Source of the DNA: UBA8079 sp049601915
GTDB taxonomy: Bacteria; Pseudomonadota; Alphaproteobacteria; UBA6615
Length of the DNA: 64,000 nt
Direction: 5' to 3'
NCBI GenBank assembly: GCA_049601915.1
Contig: JBMYRB010000005.1
Span: 133,304-197,303 of the forward strand
Part shown: positions 1-8,512 of the stretch, in pieces
Position numbering within the stretch: the stretch's first letter is position 1
Layout: each line of letters begins with the position of its first letter
Position numbers and translations under genes: made by a program
The notes under the pieces: model-generated
The model's input: the letters and a program-made list of their open reading frames with translations, nothing else
Told to the model about the DNA's origin: nothing
Database searches by the model: none

Positions 1-1
1 C

Positions 2-160
2 CGCCGGTTCCATGAGTTGCATTTGACGGATGCGGGCGCCGGGATGCTGGAACGGATCACGCCGTTGGTGAGAGATCATGATGGCGCGATTACCGCGAAC
101 CTTACCGAGCCCGAATCCGAAGAGCTGCTGCGCCTGTTACGCAAGGTCACGGGTGTCTGA
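2..160 (+). CDS. MarR-family transcriptional regulator, 3' end only
   Basis: The reading frame is open from the window edge to a TGA at 158-160. The 52 visible residues match the C-terminal part of MarR winged-helix regulators: an L-T-D-A-G turn after the wing, then a helix with E-R-I-T-P-L-V and a final leucine-rich dimerisation helix. MarR proteins are dimeric DNA-binding repressors or activators that often respond to aromatic acids. The N-terminus and DNA-recognition helix lie outside the window, so the target cannot be inferred. The gene abuts the truncated GH3-like gene that follows. Confidence 0.6.
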   Translation, partial: RRFHELHLTDAGAGMLERITPLVRDHDGAITANLTEPESEELLRLLRKVTGV

Positions 161-840
161 TCACGCCATCGCAACTGGGCAAGGCCGGCCTGAGACTGAT
201 GCTCGATACCGGCCTGTTCTATGAGTTCGTGCAGATGGATGAACTGGACTCGGGCCAGCCCACCCGACACTGGGCCGGCACAGTCCAGCGGGGTATCAAC
301 TATGCATTGGTGGTATCGAGTTGTGCCGGTCTTTGGTCATACATCATCGGTGACACGGTCGAGCTTGTGAGCCGCAACCCGCTGCGCGTGCGCGTGACGG
401 GTCGCACGAGCTACATGATGTCGGCGTTCGGCGAACATCTTATTGCTGACGAGATCGAGGCGGCGGTCCGCGACGGGGGCGTGGCCATGGGGGCGGATGT
501 CCAGGACTGGTCCGTGGGCGCGGTCCATGCGGGAGGCGATGAGAACCGGGGCGGGCATCTGTACATTGCAGAGTTTGCCACAGAAATGCCGTCCGAGGCG
601 CGGCTGGCGCATTTCGCGCGCATCCTCGATGCCGCACTTTGCGCGACCAACGAGGATTATGAGGCGCACAGGTCGGACGGGTTCGGGATGAATGCGCCCG
701 AGGTGATTGCCCTGCCGTCGGGCGGGTTTGCGGAATGGATGAAGGCGCGCGGTCAGCTCGGCGGCCAGCACAAGGTGCCGCGGATCATCAACGACGCGGA
801 GCTGTTCGAGAATTTGAGAAATTTCGCGAGCTGGCGCTAG
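161..840 (+). pseudogene. GH3-like acyl-acid-amido synthetase, 5'-truncated remnant
   Basis: The frame carries the C-terminal half of the GH3 family (plant auxin-amino acid synthetase fold; bacterial members of unknown substrate). G-L-F-Y-E-F-V, Y-A-L-V-V-S-S-C-A-G-L-W and S-A-F-G-E-H-L are all recognisable GH3 signatures. Bacterial GH3 proteins are around 500 residues, and only about 220 remain here. The N-terminal AMP-binding region is missing, and the homologous part starts within a few bases of the preceding MarR stop. The first ATG (199) lies inside the conserved core, so this is best read as a deletion remnant. It ends 3 bp before the convergent gene at 844. Confidence 0.7.
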
Positions 841-843
841 ACC

Positions 844-1701
844 CTAGAGATATTCCTCGCTCCAGCGCGCATAGTCGTCGGCGCGCATTAGTCGCTTCAT
901 GGTGTCGCCCGGCGCGACATTCTCCAGGTCGTCGGGATGGGTGCCGTTCGCGAGTGCTGTTTGCGTTTCGATGAACGCCGCCATGGCCGCCGCATGCACC
1001 TTGTGCCCTTGCAGGCAGATGCGCACCCCGATCGAGGCGAGCCAATCGCGGTCCATCATCTCGCGAGACGCGTTGCCCAGGATGATCGGCGTCGAGATTT
1101 TCGCCGCGATCGCCTCCAGGTCATTGCGGCTTTTCACGCCGACCAGGAACAGGGCGTCCGCTCCCGCACCCTCATAGGCGTTGGCGCGTCGGACGGCTTC
1201 ATCGACTCCAGCGATGCCCGGTGCGCTGGTGCGCCCGGCGATCACCAGGTCGGGGTCGGAGCGCGCATCGAGCGCGGCCTTTATCTTGCCGATACCTTCC
1301 TCGACGCTGATCAGGCTGGCCTTGCCGCCCGAGCCAAAGGGGTTGGGCAGGTCCGTGTCCTCGATCGACAGCGCGGCGACGCCTGCCATCTCGAGTTCCT
1401 CGACCGTGCGGCGCACGTTGAGTGCGTTGCCGTAGCCATGGTCGGCGTCGACCAGAAGCGGCAGGTCGCAGGCGCGACCGATACGTTTAGCCTGACCAGC
1501 GAATTCCGACAGGGTCAGCACGATCAGGTCGGGTGCTGCCAGCACCGCCATTGAGGCAACCGAGCCGGCGAAGATGCCTACCTCAAAGCCAACGTCCTGC
1601 GTGATGCGCGCGGTCATCGGGTCGGCGACCGAGCCAGGATGAATACAGGTATCTCCGTTCAGGACGGCTCGGAGTTTCTGTCGGCGTTCGGACCAGCGCA
1701 T
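844..1701 (-). CDS. PEP mutase / isocitrate lyase family, oxaloacetate decarboxylase-like
   Basis: This 285-residue protein belongs to the isocitrate lyase/PEP mutase superfamily, a TIM barrel that forms or breaks C-C or P-C bonds next to a Mg-bound carboxylate. D-A-D-H-G-Y-G-N-A (85-93) and S-I-E-D-T (112-116) are the metal and substrate loops. The pattern most resembles the Pseudomonas PA4872-type oxaloacetate decarboxylase rather than a true isocitrate lyase, because the lyase K-K-C-G-H loop is absent. The start at 1701 follows an AGGAACC ribosome site; the frame stays open further upstream, but that part is unconserved and overlaps the neighbour. It is the last gene of a four-gene minus-strand operon with CoA transferases. 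Confidence 0.85.
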   Translation of the reverse strand: MRWSERRQKLRAVLNGDTCIHPGSVADPMTARITQDVGFEVGIFAGSVASMAVLAAPDLIVLTLSEFAGQAKRIGRACDLPLLVDADHGYGNALNVRRTVEELEMAGVAALSIEDTDLPNPFGSGGKASLISVEEGIGKIKAALDARSDPDLVIAGRTSAPGIAGVDEAVRRANAYEGAGADALFLVGVKSRNDLEAIAAKISTPIILGNASREMMDRDWLASIGVRICLQGHKVHAAAMAAFIETQTALANGTHPDDLENVAPGDTMKRLMRADDYARWSEEYL

Positions 1702-1726
1702 GTTGGTTCCTGTTCTGTAGGTCGGA

Positions 1727-2944
1727 TTATTTGAGCTTGCGACGTTCGGTAACAAGGCCACCCGATTCGGCGAGCGATGCCACGTCGGCTTCATCGAAGC
1801 CGTGCTCGCTGAGTATCTCTTCAGCATGGGCGCCGAAGGCGGGCGGGGTCGAGCGGATTTCGCCCGGCGTGCGCCCGAACTTGATCGGGATGCCCGTGCC
1901 TTCATACCAGTCGAGCCTGGCGGCCATTTCGCGGTGCCTGGTGTGCGCGGCGTTCATCACCTGATCGGTGTTCAGCACCGGCCCGGCGGGGATGCCCGCG
2001 GACAACAGCTTGAGAGACAGTTCCTCGCCATCGACCGCGGAGAAGGCGTCGATTAGTTCATCACGCAGTTCGCCGAGATGCTGAATCCGGTCGGAATTGT
2101 TTACGAAGCGCGGGTCGTCGGCGAGCTCGGGCCTGCCCAGTTCGTCGCACAGGCGCCGGAAGGCCCGGTTGTTGCCCGCGCCAATGAACACGTCGACGGT
2201 CTTGGTCGGGAACTTGTCGTAGGGCGCGATGTTGCTGTGCTGGTTGCCGGTGATGCCCGGCACCTTGCCGCCCGACAGGTAGTAGTTGGGGACGTGGGGA
2301 TGCATCAGCGAGACCGCGCAGTCATAGAGCGTCATGTCGATGAACTGGCCCTTGCCCGAACGCTGGCGTTCGAACAGCGCCATCAGGATGGCCACGCAGG
2401 AATAGAGCCCGGTGCCCATGTCGACGGCGGCGATGCCGACCCGGGTCGGCTCCTTCTCGGCACCCCCATTGATCGACAGCCAGCCCGCCATGGATTGGAC
2501 GATCGCGTCGTAGCCGGGAAAACCGCCCAGCGGCCCGTCGGCCCCATAGCCGGAAATCCGGCAATGGATCAGGGACGGGTATTTTTCCGCCAGCACATCG
2601 TCGTAGCCGAGCCCCCATTTCTCCAGGGTGCCGGTCTTGTAATTCTCGATCAGGACTTCGGCCTCTTCGAGCAGCCGGAACAGTATCTCGCGGCCCTCGG
2701 GTTTCGATAGATCGAGGCCGATCGAGCGCTTGTTGCGGTTGAGCCCGGTGAAATAGGAGGCGTCGCCCTCGTGGAAGGGCGGCCCCCAGTCGCGCACCTC
2801 GTCGCCCTGGGGTGGCTCGACCTTGATCACGTTGGCGCCGTGGTCTGCCATGATCTGCGTGCAGTAGGGGCCGCCGAGGACGCGGGTCAGATCCACCACC
2901 TTGAGGCCGGCGAGCGCGCCGAAAGGTCCAGTATTTTGGGTCAT
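1727..2944 (-). CDS. CaiB/BaiF-type (family III) CoA transferase
   Basis: This is a 405-residue family III CoA transferase, which moves CoA between an acyl-CoA and a free acid through an aspartyl-CoA anhydride. The N-terminus has the typical L-K-V-V-D-L-T-R-V-L-G-G-P-Y start. The candidate catalytic Asp is D175 in V-D-M-G-T-G, equivalent to the active Asp of formyl-CoA transferase. Length is normal for the family. It lies 25 bp upstream of the PEP-mutase-like gene and 22 bp downstream of a different, two-subunit CoA transferase, so one operon contains two unrelated kinds of CoA transferase. The substrate cannot be told from sequence. Confidence 0.92.
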   Translation of the reverse strand: MTQNTGPFGALAGLKVVDLTRVLGGPYCTQIMADHGANVIKVEPPQGDEVRDWGPPFHEGDASYFTGLNRNKRSIGLDLSKPEGREILFRLLEEAEVLIENYKTGTLEKWGLGYDDVLAEKYPSLIHCRISGYGADGPLGGFPGYDAIVQSMAGWLSINGGAEKEPTRVGIAAVDMGTGLYSCVAILMALFERQRSGKGQFIDMTLYDCAVSLMHPHVPNYYLSGGKVPGITGNQHSNIAPYDKFPTKTVDVFIGAGNNRAFRRLCDELGRPELADDPRFVNNSDRIQHLGELRDELIDAFSAVDGEELSLKLLSAGIPAGPVLNTDQVMNAAHTRHREMAARLDWYEGTGIPIKFGRTPGEIRSTPPAFGAHAEEILSEHGFDEADVASLAESGGLVTERRKLK

Positions 2945-2966
2945 GGATGTCTACCTTGAAAGAAAG

Positions 2967-3710
2967 TCAGGCGGCGTCGGCGTCGCCGAACACACGCGAG
3001 GCGAAAGCCGGATATGTCTCGGCCACTTCGTTCGCAACGCGGCCGCGCAGCAAGTCGAGCGTCGTCGCGTCGGGAATCCGGGTCTGGGGCACAACCTCCG
3101 GGGCGTCGTAATCGAAGCCGGTGTGCTCGCGGATTTCCTCGGCGTCATGTCCCGGGTGGACAGAGGCGAGCCGGAAGCGACGTTTACCCGCATCGAAATC
3201 GAAGGCGCAGCGGCCGGTCACGAGTGCATGCGGTCCCCCGGTGCGGTGGACGTCTTCGCCGCTGACGCCGGGCGCGCTGATGAAATCCACCTTCGGCACC
3301 AGCACACGCGCGGTGTGTTCCTCGCGGAACAGGATCACCCGGGGCACTAGGAGATAGAGATAGGCCGAGCCGAAGGAGCCGGGGAAACGGACCTTGGTGT
3401 TGGGGTAATCGCCGATACCGACCAGATTGATATTTGCCTGCCCGTCGATCTGGCCGCCGCCGAGGAAGAACGCGTCGATCCGGCCCTGCGCGGCACAATC
3501 GAACAGCTCGCGACCGCCGTCGGTGAAGGGGCTATTGGCCTCGCTGCCGAGCATGGAGACGCGGAGCGTGCCGCCGGAGCGCGCGCGGGCGAGCAGGGCG
3601 GCGGAACCGGGGATCGGCGACTGGGCGCCGACGGCGACATGCCGCAGGCCGGCCAGCATGTCGGCGACCGTCGTGATCAGCAGTTCTTCCGGCGCGAGTT
3701 TGGCGCTCAT
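2967..3710 (-). CDS. CoA transferase subunit B, IpdB/glutaconate CoA transferase-like
   Basis: This 247-residue protein is the beta-type subunit of a family I CoA transferase fold. It resembles IpdB, the subunit that with IpdA opens a ring-fission CoA intermediate in actinobacterial steroid breakdown, and glutaconate CoA transferase B. Conserved family stretches include G-S-E-A-N, F-F-L-G-G-G-Q-I-D and G-N-I-N/A-N-I-N-like text. Its ATG overlaps the stop of the upstream alpha subunit by 4 bp (ATGA), which implies translational coupling and equal stoichiometry. Whether it works as a transferase or a hydrolase is not visible. Confidence 0.82.
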   Translation of the reverse strand: MSAKLAPEELLITTVADMLAGLRHVAVGAQSPIPGSAALLARARSGGTLRVSMLGSEANSPFTDGGRELFDCAAQGRIDAFFLGGGQIDGQANINLVGIGDYPNTKVRFPGSFGSAYLYLLVPRVILFREEHTARVLVPKVDFISAPGVSGEDVHRTGGPHALVTGRCAFDFDAGKRRFRLASVHPGHDAEEIREHTGFDYDAPEVVPQTRIPDATTLDLLRGRVANEVAETYPAFASRVFGDADAA

Positions 3711-4531
3711 TCGGCCGCTTTCGGCGCGTAGACGAATTCATTGAGATAGCTCGCGAATCCCTCGTCGGTGCGCGCGCGTTCGAGATAATCGCGCAGATGG
3801 GCGTCGTCGGGGCCGTAGCGACCGAACAGGCCGACGGGCCAGGCGCCGTTGGCGGCCTCGGCCAGCGCCGACACATAGAGGCCCGGGATCGTGCCTGGTG
3901 CAAGTTGCGCGTCGGCAAGCAAATCGCCCTCGTATATCTCTTCGGCCGTCACGAATGTGTAGCGCGCGGCGTGGGCCATGACCATCATTTCCCGGCGCAC
4001 ACCGATCCAGACATTGCCGTTCCGGTCGGCAAGGGGCGCATGGATCAACGTCACGTCGGGCCGGATCGCCTTGACCAGCACAAGCGGCCCTTCCTGTTCG
4101 CCGAACGGGTCGGTGCCGGTGGTCCAGTCGTCGCGATGGGTGAGCAGGTCGGAACCGACGATGCCGCGTACGGGCATATAGGGAATGCCCTTCTCGGCGG
4201 CCTGCAGGCCGGCATGGATCGCTGGACAGGTGCCGTCGATGATGTTGATGCTGCCCGCCTTCGCTGCCGCCATGAAGCGGGGTGCGGGGCCATATTCATC
4301 GAGGGTGACCGCCGCGGTTTCCAGCGTGTCGACGCAGCCCGCGCCGATCAGCATATCGCCCTGGAAGCCCACGGAGGGAACGCCGATCAGGTGCAGGTCT
4401 TTGGCGCCCCGGGCGATCAATGCGCGCGCGGTCACCATGGAGCAGCCCGAATAGTCGGGCGCCATGGCGACCTTTGCCCCGTTCGGGATGCGATCGGCAA
4501 GGTCGTCGACGGATGTGAAAAGCTCGCTCAT
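3707..4531 (-). CDS. CoA transferase subunit A, IpdA-like
   Basis: This 274-residue protein is the alpha-type partner of the preceding gene. It has the family I CoA transferase beginning (signal to 'act on, G-A-K-V-A-M' glycine-rich loop) and the later D-R-N-G-N-V-W stretch conserved in glutaconate and IpdA-type enzymes. I chose ATG 4531 because a GGTGGAAG ribosome site precedes it; an in-frame GTG at 4555 would add eight residues. It is the first gene of the minus-strand operon and is divergent from the acyl-CoA dehydrogenase at 4606, with a 74-bp shared promoter region. The pair probably serves a CoA-thioester degradation pathway. Confidence 0.82.
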   Translation of the reverse strand: MSELFTSVDDLADRIPNGAKVAMAPDYSGCSMVTARALIARGAKDLHLIGVPSVGFQGDMLIGAGCVDTLETAAVTLDEYGPAPRFMAAAKAGSINIIDGTCPAIHAGLQAAEKGIPYMPVRGIVGSDLLTHRDDWTTGTDPFGEQEGPLVLVKAIRPDVTLIHAPLADRNGNVWIGVRREMMVMAHAARYTFVTAEEIYEGDLLADAQLAPGTIPGLYVSALAEAANGAWPVGLFGRYGPDDAHLRDYLERARTDEGFASYLNEFVYAPKAAE

Positions 4532-4605
4532 ATGCGCTTCCACCTTTCTTTTCACGGACGGCTCGATGTTAAATAGATTGGTCGCAGGAATAAAGGAACG
4601 CGCGG

Positions 4606-5808
4606 ATGGATTTCACCCTGCCTGAAGAGATTGCTGCGTTCGCAGATTCGGTTGCAAAGTTTGTCGAGGTCGAGATTGCGCCCGAAATGGACGCCTATGA
4701 GGCCTCGGGTGAATTTCCGCGGACCCTCGTCGAGAAGATGGGAGCGGCGGGCTTTTTTGGTGCCGCGTTCCCGGAGAATCTCGGCGGCACGAATGTCGGA
4801 TTTGTGGCCGTGGCCGCGATCTCCGAAGCGATCTCCCGATCAGCGCCGGAATTCGGCTACTGCATGAATATGCAAGGCATGACCTGCCCCTTCACGATCT
4901 TCAATTGGGGCAATGCGGCTCAAATCGACACCCATGTGCCCGATCTGATTGCCGGCAAGCGGATCGGCATGTTCGCGTTGACCGAGCCGGGGGGCGGTTC
5001 GGATGCGGCGGGGGCCATGAAGACGACGGCCACGCGCGATGGCGACGTATACCGCCTGAACGGATCGAAACAATGGATTACCTTCGCCAATGCCGCTGAC
5101 TTGGGTGTGCTGTTCGCCAAGACCGACCCGTCTGCCGAGCACAAGGGCATCGCGGCCTTCATCGTCGAGCCCAAAAAGTATGACGGCTTCACGGCGGATC
5201 CGATCCCGATGACCGGTCTTTCGAACGCCTTGGCGTCCAACGCCGTGTTCCTCGATGACTTTGTCGTCCCGGTGGAGAACCGCTTGGGTGAAGAGGGCGA
5301 GGGTTTCAAGATCGCGATGAACGCGCTGGAGTTCGGGCGGCTGACCGTGTCGGCGCGCGCGGTCGGGCTGGCCCAGGCCTGCCTCGACGAGGCGATCACC
5401 TATGCCAACGAGCGGGTCATCCGGGGTCGGCCGATCGGGGAGTATCAGATGGTGCAGCATCTGATCGCCGACATGGCCACTCATATCGATGCCGCGCGGC
5501 TGATGGTGTACCGGATGGCCTGGCTGATGGATGAGGGGCACCCCGCGACCCGGGCGGCGTCCCGCGCCAAGTATATTGCCGTCGAGGCGGCGAAGGAGGC
5601 CGCTGCGGGGGCGGAGGAGATCTTTGCCGGCTATGCCCTAGCCGACGAATACCCGATCAAGAAATTCACCGCCTATGTCAACATGCTGGCGGTGGGCGAA
5701 GGTACGGCCAACGTCCAGCGGATCCTGATCGGCGAGGATGCGCTGGGAATCAAGGATGCCAACCGGCACCCGGTTCGCAATCGCCTTCGCAGCCCGAATA
5801 TGGAATAA
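4606..5808 (+). CDS. acyl-CoA dehydrogenase
   Basis: This 400-residue flavoprotein catalyses alpha,beta-desaturation of an acyl-CoA and passes electrons to electron-transfer flavoprotein. The N-terminal helical domain (1-120) is followed by the FAD-binding signature F-A-L-T-E-P-G-G-G-S-D (123-133) and W-I-T-F-A. The C-terminal helical domain contains G-E-G-T-A-N-V-Q-R with E365 as the likely catalytic base, the position used by short-chain and glutaryl-type enzymes. It starts a plus-strand series with two molybdenum hydroxylase genes and a glutathione transferase, opposite the CoA transferase operon. The chain length of the substrate cannot be assigned. Confidence 0.93.
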   Translation: MDFTLPEEIAAFADSVAKFVEVEIAPEMDAYEASGEFPRTLVEKMGAAGFFGAAFPENLGGTNVGFVAVAAISEAISRSAPEFGYCMNMQGMTCPFTIFNWGNAAQIDTHVPDLIAGKRIGMFALTEPGGGSDAAGAMKTTATRDGDVYRLNGSKQWITFANAADLGVLFAKTDPSAEHKGIAAFIVEPKKYDGFTADPIPMTGLSNALASNAVFLDDFVVPVENRLGEEGEGFKIAMNALEFGRLTVSARAVGLAQACLDEAITYANERVIRGRPIGEYQMVQHLIADMATHIDAARLMVYRMAWLMDEGHPATRAASRAKYIAVEAAKEAAAGAEEIFAGYALADEYPIKKFTAYVNMLAVGEGTANVQRILIGEDALGIKDANRHPVRNRLRSPNME

Positions 5809-5865
5809 TTCAAGCCACCAAACCGCGCCTCAGACGCGGACGGAATGCACGCGTGGAGAGAGACG

Positions 5866-8256
5866 ATGACCGACGAAGCCCTGAGCCCTGATTCGAGCGT
5901 CCTGGGACGGCCAAACAGCTATATCGGCAAGGTGGTGCCGCGCCCGAACGTGCGAAAGCTGGTGCGTGGAAAGGGCCAATTCGTCGATGATCTGACTCTG
6001 CCCCGCATGGTCCATGCGGTGTTCCTGCGCTCGCCCCATGCGCATGCGAATATCATTTCCATCGACACCAGCGCAGCCAAGGGCATGCCCGGCGTGGTGC
6101 GCGTTGTTACCGGCGCCGAACTGGCCGAGGTCTGTGAGCCCTGGGTCGGGGTCCTGTCTCACATGGTTGGTCTCAAATCCGCCCCGCAGCATGCGATCGC
6201 GGTGAACAAGGTCAGTTGGCAGGGCGAGGCCGTCGTTGCGGTTGTCGCCAACAGCCGGGCCGAGGCCGAGGATGCCGCTGCAGAGGTTCAGGTCGAGTAT
6301 GAGGAACTGCCGGCGGTGACGGATCCGGAGACGGCCGGTGATCCGGATACTCATGTGATTCACCCCGAGCTCGGCGACAATATCGCTTTCGAACATGGGG
6401 TCGACGCTGGCGATGTGGATGCGGCCTTCGCCGCGGCCGATCTGGTGGTCGAGGAGACGTATAATTTTGATCGTCATACCGGCGTGACCCTCGAACCGCG
6501 GGTCATCCTGGCAGACTATGACGAGGCCGACGACAAGCTGACCGTTAATATGTCGAATCAGGCCCCGCACATGATGCAGCATATTTTTGCCAAGCATCTG
6601 GGTATTCATGAGGGCCAGGTCCGGGTCATCTGCAAGGATGTGGGGGGTTCCTTCGGCATCAAGGTTCATGTCTATGCCGACGAGATGGGGACCGTTGCGC
6701 TGTCCCGGCTGCTCTGCCGGCCGGTCAAGTTCGCCGCCGACCGGCTCGAATCCTTCCTCACCGACATCCACGCGCGTGCGCATCGGGTACACGCGAAAAT
6801 GGGCTTCACCAAGGATGGCGACATTACCGCGATCGAGGTCGACGATCTGACGGGTGTGGGGCCCTATTCCATGTATCCGCGCACCAGCGCCATGGAGGCG
6901 AACCAGGTGCTCAACTTCACCGGCGGTCCCTACAAACACCAGAATTACAGAGCGAAGGCGCAGGTCGTGTTCCAGAACAAGAACGTCATGTGCCAGTACC
7001 GCGCCGTCGGCCACCCGATCGCCTTCGCGGTGACCGAGTCCATGGTGGACAAGGGCGCGCGGGCGCTGGGGATTGATCCGGTGGACATCCGCCGGCGCAA
7101 CCTCATTGCCGATGATGCCTATCCGACCAAGGGTGCGAGCGGCATTGCCTTCGAGGGCCTGTCCCATCATCAGACCCTCGACAAGCTGCTGGCCTCGATG
7201 GATTACGAGGGCATGAAGGCCGAGCGCGACAAGCTCCGCGGCGAGGGGATTTATCGGGGCATCGGCTTCGCGGCGATGATCGAGCTGACCAACCCGGGCG
7301 CGGCCATGTACGGCATCGGCGGGGCGCGGATTTCGTCTCAGGATGGCGCCCAGGTGCGGCTCGATTCGAGTGGCTCCATCGTCGTTCATACCTCTGTCAC
7401 CGAACAGGGACAAGGGACCGACGGGGTGATGGCCCAGATCGCGGCCACCGCGTTCGGCGTGACGCCGGAGCGGGTGAAGGTGATCACCGGTGACACTGAT
7501 AATGTGCCGACCGGCGGCGGGACCTGGGGATCGCGCGGTGCGGGTATCGGCGGCGAGGCGGTCCTGCGGGCGGCCAAGGCGCTGCGCTACAACATCAAGG
7601 ACATCGCGGGTCAGCTGCTCCAGGCCGACCCGGCCACCCTCGACATCCGCGAGGGCGTGGTGGTCGACGATGACACAGGCAACGAGCGTATGGGCCTCGA
7701 TGAGGTGGCGCGGATTTCCTATTTCCGCTCGGACATGATCCCCAAGGGCTTCCAGCCCGAACTGATGGCGACGCGCCATTTCGTCCCACGGGAATACAAC
7801 ATCGCCTTCACCAACGGCCTGCAGGCCTGTTACGTCGAGGTCGACCCCGAGACGGGACTCCTCGAATTTCTCAACTACTGGGTGGTCGAGGATTGCGGCA
7901 CGGTCCTGAACCCGCAGCTGGTGGACGAGCAGGTACGCGGCGGTGTCATCCAGGGGCTCGGCGGCGCGCTGATGGAGGAGTGCCGCTATGACGCGGCGGG
8001 CAACCTCGTGAACGCCAATATGGCGGATTATCTGGTGCCCATGGCGGGCGAGATGCCGGATATCTCGGTCGGTCATGTGGAGACTCCGACGGCGGATTCC
8101 GAGCTCGGTGCGAAGGGCGCGGGCGAGGCGGGCACGGCCGGCGCGCCCGGCGTGGTCATGAACGCGATCAACGACGCCCTGTCGCCCTTCAACACACGAC
8201 TTTCCCATCAGCCGATCACGCCGGAACGAATTCTCAAGGCGCTGGGCAAGTTCTAG
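5866..8256 (+). CDS. molybdenum hydroxylase large subunit (xanthine dehydrogenase/CoxL family), copy 1
   Basis: This 796-residue protein is the molybdopterin-binding subunit of a xanthine-oxidase-family hydroxylase, which inserts water oxygen at a carbon next to a heteroatom or activated position. It has the N-terminal a/b hammerhead domain (about 20-140) followed by the two Moco-binding domains. The substrate loop reads Q-Y-R-A-V-G-H-P (377-384), where CO dehydrogenases have A-Y-R-G-A-G-R. The catalytic Glu is E754 in G-A-K-G-A-G-E-A-G. I start at 5866 after a GGAGAGAG ribosome site; an ATG at 5845 is also in frame. No iron-sulfur or FAD subunit gene is nearby. It has a same-length paralog downstream. 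Confidence 0.9.
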   Translation: MTDEALSPDSSVLGRPNSYIGKVVPRPNVRKLVRGKGQFVDDLTLPRMVHAVFLRSPHAHANIISIDTSAAKGMPGVVRVVTGAELAEVCEPWVGVLSHMVGLKSAPQHAIAVNKVSWQGEAVVAVVANSRAEAEDAAAEVQVEYEELPAVTDPETAGDPDTHVIHPELGDNIAFEHGVDAGDVDAAFAAADLVVEETYNFDRHTGVTLEPRVILADYDEADDKLTVNMSNQAPHMMQHIFAKHLGIHEGQVRVICKDVGGSFGIKVHVYADEMGTVALSRLLCRPVKFAADRLESFLTDIHARAHRVHAKMGFTKDGDITAIEVDDLTGVGPYSMYPRTSAMEANQVLNFTGGPYKHQNYRAKAQVVFQNKNVMCQYRAVGHPIAFAVTESMVDKGARALGIDPVDIRRRNLIADDAYPTKGASGIAFEGLSHHQTLDKLLASMDYEGMKAERDKLRGEGIYRGIGFAAMIELTNPGAAMYGIGGARISSQDGAQVRLDSSGSIVVHTSVTEQGQGTDGVMAQIAATAFGVTPERVKVITGDTDNVPTGGGTWGSRGAGIGGEAVLRAAKALRYNIKDIAGQLLQADPATLDIREGVVVDDDTGNERMGLDEVARISYFRSDMIPKGFQPELMATRHFVPREYNIAFTNGLQACYVEVDPETGLLEFLNYWVVEDCGTVLNPQLVDEQVRGGVIQGLGGALMEECRYDAAGNLVNANMADYLVPMAGEMPDISVGHVETPTADSELGAKGAGEAGTAGAPGVVMNAINDALSPFNTRLSHQPITPERILKALGKF

Positions 8257-8274
8257 TTCAACGCGCCAGGCATC

Positions 8275-8404
8275 CGTCTAGACGGGCCTCCGGCCCTCCT
8301 CAGGATGAGGGCCTAGCGTTGTCTTTGTCCCGAGGATGAAGGTCTGGCGCGCTCTTTATCCTCATGCTGAGGAGCGCGCCGGAGGCGCGTGTCTCGAAGC
8401 ATGC
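8275..8404. repeat. alphaproteobacterial interspersed palindromic element
   Basis: The gap between the two hydroxylase genes contains a short element with CCTCATGCTGAGGAG near 8360 followed by an imperfect GCGCGCC/GGAGGCGCGT inverted repeat and TCTCGAAGCATG. A related GAGGGCC-type palindrome lies at 8275-8314. This arrangement is familiar from interspersed palindromes in many alphaproteobacterial genomes. It carries no open frame and may act in mRNA stability or simply be parasitic. Confidence 0.55.
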
Positions 8405-8512
8405 CGTTTGCCGCATTTTTCCGGTTTGTGATCGACGGCCCCCCATCGCGGGGTGGCCGCGCCGTGTTAGGGATTGTACCTTTCGGGCACCAAATTCCAA
8501 AGGGCGGACATC

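Noticed and set aside
5830..8208. A 792-codon open frame antisense to the first Mo hydroxylase gene
   Set aside because: It exactly mirrors a strongly conserved gene, its translation is His/Arg-rich with no family match, and GC-rich third positions commonly keep the antisense frame open.
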